Part shown: piece after piece, positions 9,667-17,255 of the stretch
How positions within the stretch are numbered: position 1 is the stretch's first letter
Layout: every line of letters begins with the position of its first letter
Origin: Alphaproteobacteria bacterium UBA3612
GTDB taxonomy: Bacteria > Pseudomonadota > Alphaproteobacteria > Sphingomonadales > Sphingomonadaceae
Assembly (NCBI GenBank): GCA_002375465.1
Contig: DFLT01000002.1
Coordinates: 70,861-134,860, forward strand
DNA length: 64,000 bases
Reading direction: 5' to 3'
Position numbers and translations under genes: made by a program
Notes under the pieces: generated by a model
What the model saw: the letters and a program-made list of their open reading frames with translations, nothing else
What the model was told of the DNA's origin: nothing
The model's database searches: none

Positions 9667-10502
9667 CGAGGCTGCGACCCCTGGGGACTGCGGCAGCGGT
9701 CGCGGCCGGGGCTTTCGCGCTGGTCGCCTTACTGAGGCGGGAGGATCGTAAACCGCTGCGTATGCCGCGACAGCCGCGCGCCCGCCGCCAGTTGGACAAT
9801 ATCGTCCTGGGTGCCGGCAGCCTTCTTGTCGCTGGCGCCGTGCAAAATTACGCGCTCGCCCCGCTTTTGGCGCGCGATGCCGGCCGCTTTGGCGCCGTGC
9901 GCTTCCTCGCTCCCTGCCTCCGTCCGCTCGCGGGGTTTCTGACGCTCGACTGGGCGATGTACTGGTGGCACCGCTGGACGCATGTTTATGCGCCTTTGTG
10001 GCGATTCCACCGGGTCCACCATGTCGATCTGGACCTCGACATGTCGACGGCCATCCGATTTCACGCGGTGGACCAGGCGATATCGGCGCCGATGCGCATG
10101 GCGATGATCGTCTTGCTGGGCCCGGATGCGCGGACCCACGACGTTTGGAACCGGTTCTTTTTCCTCAGCGTGCTGTTTCATCACGCCAATATTCGCCTGC
10201 CGTGCAGGTGGGAGCGGCGGCTGGCGCTGTTCCTGACCACACCGCGCATGCACGGGATCCATCACATGGCACGTCGCGATGCCACCGATTCCAACTGGTC
10301 GAGCGGCATCAGCCTGTGGGACCGGTTGCATGGCAGCTTTCGCCTGGACATGCGGGCGGATGCCGTCCGCATGGGCGTCGCCGCCTATGCGCACCGTCTA
10401 AATGTCCGGCAGTCGCTTTATTTGCCCATGGCCGACACGCGCGGCGACTGGGACGTGGGCGATTCCGCGCTTCGCAGCAGCGCCTCCGTTTCCGCGAGAT
10501 AG
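9663..10502 (+). CDS. Sterol desaturase/fatty-acid hydroxylase family membrane protein
   Basis: A 279-residue integral membrane protein with histidine clusters of the di-iron fatty-acid hydroxylase superfamily: WHRWTH near residue 101, WRFHRVHH near 113, IRFHAVDQ near 130, FHHANIRLP in the middle and HGIHHMARR near 196. The reaction is O2-dependent hydroxylation or desaturation of a lipid chain; the substrate cannot be told from sequence. A GTG at 9663 overlaps the pldA stop (GTGA), which implies co-translation. The last 85 bases overlap the 3' end of the convergent cyclopropane synthase gene, both frames being needed. Context suggests membrane-lipid remodelling. Confidence 0.85.
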   Translation: MTRLRPLGTAAAVAAGAFALVALLRREDRKPLRMPRQPRARRQLDNIVLGAGSLLVAGAVQNYALAPLLARDAGRFGAVRFLAPCLRPLAGFLTLDWAMYWWHRWTHVYAPLWRFHRVHHVDLDLDMSTAIRFHAVDQAISAPMRMAMIVLLGPDARTHDVWNRFFFLSVLFHHANIRLPCRWERRLALFLTTPRMHGIHHMARRDATDSNWSSGISLWDRLHGSFRLDMRADAVRMGVAAYAHRLNVRQSLYLPMADTRGDWDVGDSALRSSASVSAR

Positions 10503-11689
10503 TCCCGCGTCAGGGGCAGTGCATAGCGGTCGCGGACATATTGAACCTGATAATTGCACATCCCGCCGGTTAGGAACGACATCTCCGCGCCCGCCAGGTA
10601 AAGCGTCCACATGCGGTAGAAACGTTCGTCGTACAGCGCGACGATGCTGTCCCTTGCCGCCTTTGTGCGATCATACCAGATTTTCAGCGTCTTGGCATAA
10701 TGCAGGCGCAAGGTTTCGGTATCGGTCATGATCAGCTTCTCGCGCTCGCTCGCCGAGACGATCTCTGACAAGGCAGGGATGTAACCGCCGGGGAAAATAT
10801 ATTTTGACGTAAAGCTATCGGTGACGCCGGGTCCGCCCATGCGCCCGATGGTATGAATCAGCATCACGCCATCCTGTGCCAGCAGGTTGCGGCACTTTCG
10901 AAAGAATTTCGCATAATGCGGCGGCCCGACATGTTCGAACATGCCGACGGACACGATGCGGTCGAAGCTGCCCTCCACATCCCGATAATCGATCAGTTCG
11001 AACGTAACGCGATCCGCCAGTCCTTCTTCCTCCGCCCGCCGGCGCGCGACCTTCAATTGTTCTCGCGACAGCGTGATCCCCTTCACGCGCACGTCGAAGG
11101 TCCGCGCCAGGTACAGCGCCATGCCGCCCCAGCCGCAGCCGATATCGAGAACCGTGTGTCCCGGCTCCAGGGCCAGCTTTGCGGCGATGTGCCGTTTCTT
11201 TGCCAGCTGCGCGGTGTCCAGATCGGTGACCCCGTCCTCGAAATAGGCGCAGCTATATTGCCAGTCCTCGTCCAGGAACAATTTATATAGGTCGTCCGAC
11301 AGATCGTAATGATGGGCGACGTTGCGTTCTGAACGCTGCTTCCAGTTGAAGCGATCCAGGCGCGCGCGCATTCGCGTCAGCCGGCGTTTCAGCCCCTGCC
11401 CCTCTATGGTGCGGCCCGTGCCGAAGCTGTTATTGCGTTTGATCAGATACAGGAAATCGCGAATATCGCCGCCTTCTATCGACAGGCGGCCGTCCATGAA
11501 CGCCTCTGTAAATCCCAGGCCGATATTGCTGACGATCGCGCGCGCTACTCCGGAATCATGCAGCCGCAGCGTCAAATGGCCGTAATCGGGGTCCGGTGCG
11601 CCGAATGTCCGGCGCTTGCCATTCGCGCCCACCACCGTCAGCTCGCCCCGCCGGATGAGACGATCAAGAATATGGTTCAATAGCCACAT
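10418..11689 (-). CDS. cfa: Cyclopropane-fatty-acyl-phospholipid synthase family protein
   Basis: A 423-residue SAM-dependent enzyme that methylenates double bonds of membrane phospholipid acyl chains. Visible features are an N-terminal lipid-binding part, NVAHHYDLSDDLYKLFLD and CAYFEDG, the SAM motif VLDIGCGWGGMALYLA, GITLSREQ, and the VSVGMFEHVGPPHY active-site block, with IFPGGYIPAL further on. The ATG at 11689 is chosen because it starts just before the conserved region and has AGAAAGGGG upstream; the frame is open further to 11995 but with no family similarity. The C-terminus runs 85 bases into the convergent hydroxylase gene. Length is slightly above the E. coli enzyme (382). Confidence 0.92.
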   Translation of the reverse strand: MWLLNHILDRLIRRGELTVVGANGKRRTFGAPDPDYGHLTLRLHDSGVARAIVSNIGLGFTEAFMDGRLSIEGGDIRDFLYLIKRNNSFGTGRTIEGQGLKRRLTRMRARLDRFNWKQRSERNVAHHYDLSDDLYKLFLDEDWQYSCAYFEDGVTDLDTAQLAKKRHIAAKLALEPGHTVLDIGCGWGGMALYLARTFDVRVKGITLSREQLKVARRRAEEEGLADRVTFELIDYRDVEGSFDRIVSVGMFEHVGPPHYAKFFRKCRNLLAQDGVMLIHTIGRMGGPGVTDSFTSKYIFPGGYIPALSEIVSASEREKLIMTDTETLRLHYAKTLKIWYDRTKAARDSIVALYDERFYRMWTLYLAGAEMSFLTGGMCNYQVQYVRDRYALPLTRDYLAETEALLRSAESPTSQSPRVSAMGK

Positions 11690-12021
11690 ATTCCGGTCCC
11701 CTTTCTTCTCTGCCAAAAGGTAAGGATCGATTAATTCGCTCTCCGCCAGAGTAAAGAGGCGGGATCGGCGGCTTTCGCGCGATTCGCCCGCGCTTGCGTC
11801 GACCGGAATTCCTCGATCGAGTCTGCGGCCAGTTGTGCTTGAACCGCGCCCGGATGGTACGCGGCGGGCTGGTGCATGGCCTGTGGCAGCTGGTAATCCA
11901 ATATCGACTGGCCGTGTGGGTGATTTGAGGCCAGCACAAAATTCAACGCTTCGTCGTTCCGACGTCGGGGGCGTTCCGGGGTGATGCCGGAACAAGAAAT
12001 ATCCTTATCCGTTCATAGGTT
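11690..12021. other. Intergenic region between divergent cfa and rlpA
   Basis: These 332 bases separate two divergently read genes and should contain both promoters. Open frames here are arginine/serine-rich shadows with no family features. I see no RNA gene, repeat or strong hairpin. Confidence 0.5.
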
Positions 12022-12663
12022 ATGGGCATATTGATGACGAAAGAAGCCATGCTTCCCGGTCGACGCGCCCGGCTGAAGGCATTTCTGAAATTAAAGACCG
12101 AGCACCGCCTGGCGCGAATGGCTGTGGGTATCAGTGCCGTGGCGATCGCCGGCGCGGGCTTGGCAGACGCGCACCTCTACACGGCGCCGCCCGCCGATGT
12201 CCTGCTTGAGGGGCAGGAAGCCGGCGACGGCGCTCTCTCCGACGCAATCGTGCCGGAGCCGGGATTTGCGAGCGAAATACCGATCATTCTGCCGGAATCG
12301 CGCGCCGATTCCGCCACGGACCCACTGGTAGAGGCTGCTGCCGAGGCTGTTGAAGCTGCGGCAGAGGAAATTGGCCTGGGCGAGGCGAGCTATTATGGCG
12401 ACCGTTTCGCTGGACGTTCCACCGCCAGTGGGGAAGCCTTTGATCCCGCCCTGTTGACTGCCGCGCACCGCACCCTGCCGCTGGGCAGCACTGTTCGGGT
12501 AACCCATATGGATTCGGGAGAAAGCGTCGTCGTGAAAATCAACGACCGTGGCCCGTTCCACGGCCAGCGCATTATCGATCTGTCAAAGGCGGCTGCCCGC
12601 AAGATCGGCATGCTGGGCGCCGGCAAGGCGCGGGTGAAGCTGGAACTGCTGCGCCGCAGCTAA
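12022..12663 (+). CDS. rlpA: Septal-ring/RlpA-like lytic transglycosylase (double-psi beta-barrel)
   Basis: A 213-residue protein. A basic N-terminus and one hydrophobic segment (MAVGISAVAIAGAGLADA, about residues 33-50) act as a signal anchor or signal peptide. An acidic Ala/Glu linker follows, and residues 125-210 form the RlpA double-psi beta-barrel: GEASYYGDRFAGRSTASGE, FDPALLTAAHRTLPLGS, VKINDRGPFHGQRIIDLS. Family members cleave denuded peptidoglycan at division sites. The C-terminal SPOR domain of some RlpA proteins is absent. The ATG at 12022 is used; ATG 12034 is equally possible because neither has a clear Shine-Dalgarno sequence. Confidence 0.88.
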   Translation: MGILMTKEAMLPGRRARLKAFLKLKTEHRLARMAVGISAVAIAGAGLADAHLYTAPPADVLLEGQEAGDGALSDAIVPEPGFASEIPIILPESRADSATDPLVEAAAEAVEAAAEEIGLGEASYYGDRFAGRSTASGEAFDPALLTAAHRTLPLGSTVRVTHMDSGESVVVKINDRGPFHGQRIIDLSKAAARKIGMLGAGKARVKLELLRRS

Positions 12664-12727
12664 CGGGCGGCACGCCTGATAGCCCGCGCGCGGTAGGTGC
12701 GCGGTTTGGGGTGGCCCTCAGCAGTTA

Positions 12728-12755
12728 GGGAGGCGAGCCAGATTCCCCGCCTCCC
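12728..12755 (+). terminator. Hairpin between convergent rlpA and dipeptidase genes
   Basis: GGGAGGCG (12728-12735) pairs with CGCCTCCC (12748-12755) around a 12-base loop. It is followed by CAAAATTT, a short T tract. It sits 65 bases after the rlpA stop and 45 before the end of the opposite-strand dipeptidase gene. Confidence 0.55.
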
Positions 12756-12799
12756 CAAAATTTCTTCCACGAGCCTGACGACCCGACGGAGCGCTGATT

Positions 12800-14062
12800 C
12801 TATTCGCTTTCCGTGAACAGTACTTCGCTGGGCCCGCGTTCGGTCTGCAAGCGGGCGGCAACCGCTTCGGCCTGTTCCAGTGCCCGCAGGATATTGCCGC
12901 TGGAGATCTTCTTCAGCTCTTCTTCGGAATAGCCCCGCCGCAGCAGTTCGGCGAAAAGGTCGGGATACGCCGCGACCGTCTCCATCCCGATGGCATAGCT
13001 GGGTACGCCGTCAAAATCGCCGCCCAGGCCGATAGCGTCGATTCCGGCAACCTGCTCGATATGGTCAATATGATCGGCAACATCGGAAATGGTCGCCTTT
13101 GGCGCTGGATTGGCGTTGCGCCATGCCTGCATGCCCTGATCCACCAGTTCGGGCTGATCCGGATGCAGGAATTCCAGCCGCGCCTTTTCCGCGGCTTCCT
13201 GCGCCCACCACTGGTTGAACGCGTCCTTCACAAAGCCTTCGACGAAGGTGACCATGATAACGCCGCCATTTTCAGGCAGACGCTGCAGAACCTCGTCCGG
13301 CACATTGCGAACATGGTCGGTGACCGCCCGCGCGGAGGAGTGTGAAAAGATGACCGGTGCCTGGCTCTCGTCCAGGGCGGCGTTCATCGCGGCTGCACTG
13401 ACGTGGCTGAGGTCCACCAGCATGCCCAGCCGGTTCATCTCACGCACGACTTCCCGGCCGAACTCGCTCAGCCCGTTGGATTTCGGCAGGTCGGTCGCAC
13501 TGTCCGCCCACGCGAGACTCTCGCCATGCGTTAACGTCATGTAACGTGCGCCAAGGTCGTAGAACTGGCGCAGAACCGCCAGCGAATTGGCAATCGAATG
13601 GCCGCCCTCTACTCCGTACATGCTGGCAACCCGGCCAGAGGCCATGATGCGACGCACGTCCTCAGCGGTCAGGGCCTTTGCCATGCTGTCGGGATTGGCC
13701 GCGATCAGCCTGTCGGTAAGGTCGATCTGTTCCAGCGTCTGCACGACCGCCTCTGGCTCTGGCAGGCTGGCGGGCACATATACCGACCAGAATTGCGCGC
13801 CGACATGGCCTGCCTTCATCATTTCCGCATCGGTCGCAACGTCGGCTTTGAAACGTTCCGTCAGGCGCGCATAGGGAAAATCGGACACGCGCTGGTTGTT
13901 CAGCTCGCGGATCTTGCCCGGCAGGTCGTTGTGACCGTCAAACACGGGCTGTTCGCTCAGGATCGCGTCTATGCGAGCGTCCTCGTCCTGCGCGGTGGCA
14001 GGTGCGGCCATCGCGGCCATCCCCAGAACAAGTGAAAGCGAGGCGGCGACTGGACGAAACAT
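12800..14062 (-). CDS. Membrane dipeptidase family M19 (renal dipeptidase-like)
   Basis: A 420-residue exported metallopeptidase. Residues 1-25 are a signal peptide (MFRPVAASLSLVLGMAAMA, cleavage near ATAQ). The zinc-site motif FDGHNDLP follows at about residue 40, with the M19 blocks VEGGHSIANSLAVLRQFY, YMTLTHGESLAW, VDLSHVS, FSHSSARAV and IGLGGDFDG. The family hydrolyses dipeptides, including D-residue and dehydro dipeptides, often in the periplasm. The ATG at 14062 is selected because the frame upstream (to 14245) is only arginine-rich run-on. It lies 112 bases downstream of the small SdhAF4 gene on the same strand; co-transcription is possible but not shown. Confidence 0.93.
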   Translation of the reverse strand: MFRPVAASLSLVLGMAAMAAPATAQDEDARIDAILSEQPVFDGHNDLPGKIRELNNQRVSDFPYARLTERFKADVATDAEMMKAGHVGAQFWSVYVPASLPEPEAVVQTLEQIDLTDRLIAANPDSMAKALTAEDVRRIMASGRVASMYGVEGGHSIANSLAVLRQFYDLGARYMTLTHGESLAWADSATDLPKSNGLSEFGREVVREMNRLGMLVDLSHVSAAAMNAALDESQAPVIFSHSSARAVTDHVRNVPDEVLQRLPENGGVIMVTFVEGFVKDAFNQWWAQEAAEKARLEFLHPDQPELVDQGMQAWRNANPAPKATISDVADHIDHIEQVAGIDAIGLGGDFDGVPSYAIGMETVAAYPDLFAELLRRGYSEEELKKISSGNILRALEQAEAVAARLQTERGPSEVLFTESE

Positions 14063-14174
14063 TGGGAAACTCCCCCATATATGCAGATCAGGGCCGGACG
14101 ACAGGAATGGCGCCAGCCTGCGGTAACCCGTCGGAGTGTCATCGCCCCTCGGATCCTGGACCGCCTTGGCGCGG

Positions 14175-14312
14175 TCAGAAATCGACCGCAATGCCTTTTT
14201 TCTCCCAGTCGCCGTAGCGCGTGGGCTCGGGCCCCTTGCGGCCACCGACTTCCTTCTGGTCGGTTTTTACGGGTTCCGGTTCGGGCGGTGGCGGCGTATC
14301 GGTCTTGCTCAT
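14175..14312 (-). CDS. Small DUF1674/SdhAF4-type protein
   Basis: A 45-residue open frame, too short for ordinary gene-length cut-offs. It starts at ATG 14312 and ends with TGA at 14175-14177. The N-terminal half is proline/glutamate-rich and disordered. The C-terminal half reads GGRKGPEPTRYGDWEKKG followed by IAVDF, the hallmark of DUF1674, whose eukaryotic member Sdh8/SDHAF4 helps assemble the flavoprotein subunit of succinate dehydrogenase. In alphaproteobacteria the proteins are this short and end in the same VDF sequence. The motif match makes the gene credible despite its size. Confidence 0.85.
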   Translation of the reverse strand: MSKTDTPPPPEPEPVKTDQKEVGGRKGPEPTRYGDWEKKGIAVDF

Positions 14313-14388
14313 ATTTCGCACTGTAACGGCTTTCCGCCTTTGACGCTAAGAGCGAATTGAACTTCTTGCGCGGAAAGGGGCGACGGAC

Positions 14389-15249
14389 ATGTTATCGTTG
14401 AACGGTCGAACGATCGCGCTGACGGGCGCCGGCAGCGGCATTGGCCGCGCGCTTGCCGTCGCCATGGCGCGCAAGGGGGCGACCGTTGCCCTGGCCGACC
14501 GGGATGCAGAGGGGTTGGCGTACACCAGCCGCATGCTGGGGGATTATCCGCATTCGACGCGCCTGTTCGATGTCACGGACCACGGCGTTCTGGAGGCGTG
14601 GATAGACGAGGTCGCGGCGGAGTTCGGCGCGCTGCACGGGATCATCAACAATGCAGGCCTCAGCGTGATTGCGCCGTTCGAACATATGCCGGCGGCAGAC
14701 TTCGACTGCGTCATGGACGTGAATTTCAATGCCGTGGTCCGGGGATGCCGGGCCGCCCTGCCGCATGTGAAGGCAACCGACGGCGGCTGGATCGTGAATA
14801 TTTCCAGTGTGTTCGGCCTGATGGGCTATCCAACGCAGAGCGCCTACAACGCCTCCAAGTTCGCCGTGCGCGGCCTCAGCGAGGCAATGCATCTGGAACT
14901 GGGGATGACGGCCCCGCACGTTCGCGTGGTACGTGTCCATCCCGGGGGCATAAAGACCCGCGTTGCGCACAATGCCAAATTCATCCGCGGGATAGAGGGG
15001 GCCGGGGATCAATCCGCGCCTGGGGGCATGCATGACCCGGACGGCTTTGTCGCCGCCAGTCCCACATCGCCCGAAGCGGCGGCAGACGCGATCATCCGAG
15101 GGATGGAGACCGGCGCACACCGCATCCTTATCGGCCGGGATGCCCGCATGGTGGACTGGCTGACGCGGCTGATGCCAGTAAACTATTGGCGCCGCATCGG
15201 CCCATTCCTTGGCGCGAAGGCCGCATCGAATAGGAAGGTTACATCCTGA
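14389..15249 (+). CDS. Short-chain dehydrogenase/reductase (SDR)
   Basis: A 286-residue classical SDR. The cofactor-binding motif GAGSGIGRALAVAMA lies at residues 14-28, NNAG at about 87-90, the catalytic Ser in NISSVFG, and the Y-x3-K pair in AYNASKFAVRG. It reduces or oxidises a hydroxyl/carbonyl substrate with NAD(P); the substrate cannot be told. A C-terminal extension of some 50 residues ends with an RIGPFLG segment. Its TGA overlaps the proposed CTG start of rsmB, and an AGGAAGG ribosome-binding site for rsmB lies inside its last codons, so the two are coupled. A well-placed ATG starts the gene after a purine-rich GGAAAGGGG. Confidence 0.9.
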   Translation: MLSLNGRTIALTGAGSGIGRALAVAMARKGATVALADRDAEGLAYTSRMLGDYPHSTRLFDVTDHGVLEAWIDEVAAEFGALHGIINNAGLSVIAPFEHMPAADFDCVMDVNFNAVVRGCRAALPHVKATDGGWIVNISSVFGLMGYPTQSAYNASKFAVRGLSEAMHLELGMTAPHVRVVRVHPGGIKTRVAHNAKFIRGIEGAGDQSAPGGMHDPDGFVAASPTSPEAAADAIIRGMETGAHRILIGRDARMVDWLTRLMPVNYWRRIGPFLGAKAASNRKVTS

Positions 15250-16511
15250 CCCAGCATCCCGCAGGCCTCCCCGCCCGCCGCGCCGCCCTGACCCTGTTGC
15301 AGGCCGTTCTGTGGCGCAAACAGGCGCTGGAGGCGGCACTGCCGCGCGCGCTGAGAAAGATCGAGGCCCCAGCCGATCGCGGGCTGGCCCGATCCATCGC
15401 CAGCCTGACATTACGTTGGCTGCCTGACCTAGACGATCTGATCGATGGCGCGACGGAGCGCACATTATCACCAGAGGCACCTGCACGCATGGTGCTAAGG
15501 ATCGCGCTGACCCAGGCATTGGTGTTGAAAACGCCGGATCATGCCGTCGTGTCGACGGCGCTGCCTCTCGTCGAGGGCGCGCCCCGGCGTCTGGTGCATG
15601 GCGTGCTGGCCCGCCTGCTGCGCGAAAGTGCTGAACTGCCCGAACATCCGACGTTGCCCGACCCCTGGGCGACGCGGTGGACACTCAGCTGGGGGGAAGA
15701 GGTGGTTGCCGCGGCGGGAAGAAGCCTGGCCCAGCCCGCGCCGGTCGACCTGCAATTCGGCCGCGACTTTCCCGCGCCCGAGGGGGGCATCAGCCTGCTG
15801 CCAAATCATGTGCGGCTGCCCGCCGGCGGGCGCATCGAAGACATTCCCGGCTTTCAGGAGGGTGCATGGTGGGTGCAGGATATTGCCGCCAGCCTGCCCG
15901 CCCGCATATTGGCGCCGACGCCGGGGGAACGCGTGCTCGACATGGCGGCGGCGCCCGGCGGCAAGACGATGCAGCTTGCCGCCGCAGGCGCGCAGGTTAC
16001 CGCGCTCGATCCCAGCAATGTCAGGATCGAGCGCCTGCGCGAAAATCTGGCGCGTACCGGCCTGTCGGCAGAAATCGTCGAGACCGATGCCCTGGCCTAT
16101 ACGATGGATAGCCCGTTCGACGCGGTTTTGCTGGATGCGCCCTGTTCCGGCACGGGAATTTTTCGGCGGCATCCCGATGTTCTTCATCTGCGTCAGCCCA
16201 ACCGCATGGGGGAGATCGTGGCGCTGCAGGCGCGCCTGCTGGATCATGCGGCATCGCTGACCCGTCCCGGTGGCCGTCTGGTCTATTCGGTATGTTCCCT
16301 CGAACAGCGAGAGGGGGAGGAGCAGATCGCCGCCTTTCTGAAACGCATGCCGGGCTGGAACACAGCGCCCGACCCCACTGATCGATTGCCCAAAGGTGTC
16401 GAGCTGACAGCGGCAGGCTGGGTACGGACATTACCGGGAATGCTCGAATCCGTAGGCGGCCTGGACGGTTTTTTCATCGCCGAGCTGACGGCGCCGGAAC
16501 GACCGGCCTGA
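15246..16511 (+). CDS. rsmB: RsmB-like 16S rRNA (cytosine-C5) methyltransferase
   Basis: A protein of about 421 residues with an N-terminal NusB-like RNA-binding domain and a C-terminal SAM-dependent methyltransferase domain. It should methylate a cytosine of 16S rRNA (C967 in E. coli). Motifs: DMAAAPGGKTMQLAAAG (SAM binding), LDPSNVRIERL, LLDAPCSGTGIFRRHPDV (the release/catalytic PCSG Cys) and YSVCSLEQREGE (second Cys). The first ordinary start (TTG 15297) would lose the LPARRAALTLLQ part of the NusB-like domain. The frame continues back to a CTG at 15246 that overlaps the SDR stop (CTGA) and has AGGAAGG at 15232-15238, so a rare CTG start is proposed. The gene leads into rpe, heparinase and purH. 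Confidence 0.85.
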   Translation: MTQHPAGLPARRAALTLLQAVLWRKQALEAALPRALRKIEAPADRGLARSIASLTLRWLPDLDDLIDGATERTLSPEAPARMVLRIALTQALVLKTPDHAVVSTALPLVEGAPRRLVHGVLARLLRESAELPEHPTLPDPWATRWTLSWGEEVVAAAGRSLAQPAPVDLQFGRDFPAPEGGISLLPNHVRLPAGGRIEDIPGFQEGAWWVQDIAASLPARILAPTPGERVLDMAAAPGGKTMQLAAAGAQVTALDPSNVRIERLRENLARTGLSAEIVETDALAYTMDSPFDAVLLDAPCSGTGIFRRHPDVLHLRQPNRMGEIVALQARLLDHAASLTRPGGRLVYSVCSLEQREGEEQIAAFLKRMPGWNTAPDPTDRLPKGVELTAAGWVRTLPGMLESVGGLDGFFIAELTAPERPA

Positions 16512-16598
16512 TATTCCGCCCCGAAAATGGGACGGCCCGCCATATTTTTCGGAACGCCCCGCTTTCAACCCTGTCCGCACCGCCCCTATATGGAGAGC

Positions 16599-17255
16599 AT
16601 GAACGACATTCGCATCGCACCGTCCATCCTTTCCGCTGACTTTGCAAATTTGGGAGAGGAGGTGCGCGCCATCGACGCTGCAGGCGCGGATTATATCCAT
16701 GTGGACGTGATGGACGGGCATTTCGTGCCGAACATCACCATCGGGCCGGCGGTCGTGAAGGCGTTGCGCCCGCACACGCAAAAGCCGTTCGACGTTCATT
16801 TGATGATTGCGCCGGTGGACACCTATCTGGAAGCCTTTGCGGAGGCTGGTGCCGACATATTGAGCGTGCATCCCGAATCGGGCCCGCACCTTCATCGAAC
16901 CATCCAGACCATCGCGTCCCTGGGAAAGCGCGCCGGGCTCGTCCTGAACCCCGCAACGCCGCTCGACATACTCGACCATGTGATAGACGATCTCGACCTG
17001 ATTTTGGTGATGAGCGTCAATCCGGGCTTCGGCGGCCAAAGCTTCATCCATTCGCAGCTTAACAAGATCGAGGCGATCCGTAAGCGTATCGACGCGACGG
17101 GGAAGTCCATCGACCTGGAGGTGGATGGCGGCATTGATGCGGAAACTTCGCGTCTGGCGCGCTCTGCGGGCGCTGATGTCCTCGTCGCCGGCACGGCGAC
17201 CTTCCGGGGTGGGCCGGACCGTTATGCGGCCAATATCGCAGCTTTGCGCGGGTGA
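16599..17255 (+). CDS. rpe: Ribulose-phosphate 3-epimerase
   Basis: A 218-residue TIM-barrel enzyme that interconverts ribulose-5-phosphate and xylulose-5-phosphate in the pentose phosphate pathway. Family blocks: IRIAPSILSADFANLGEEV, the metal/active-site YIHVDVMDGHFVPN, DVHLMI, VMSVNPGFGGQSFI and the C-terminal EVDGGID with phosphate-binding VLVAGTATF. The ATG at 16599 gives the family N-terminus; an ATG three codons earlier (16590) is also possible, while the frame upstream of that is not conserved. Its TGA overlaps the GTG of the heparinase gene, so they are coupled. Confidence 0.95.
   Translation: MNDIRIAPSILSADFANLGEEVRAIDAAGADYIHVDVMDGHFVPNITIGPAVVKALRPHTQKPFDVHLMIAPVDTYLEAFAEAGADILSVHPESGPHLHRTIQTIASLGKRAGLVLNPATPLDILDHVIDDLDLILVMSVNPGFGGQSFIHSQLNKIEAIRKRIDATGKSIDLEVDGGIDAETSRLARSAGADVLVAGTATFRGGPDRYAANIAALRG

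Noticed and set aside
11690..11995. N-terminal extension of the cyclopropane synthase frame
   Set aside because: Arg/Ser-rich run-on without family features. ATG 11689 has a good ribosome-binding site.
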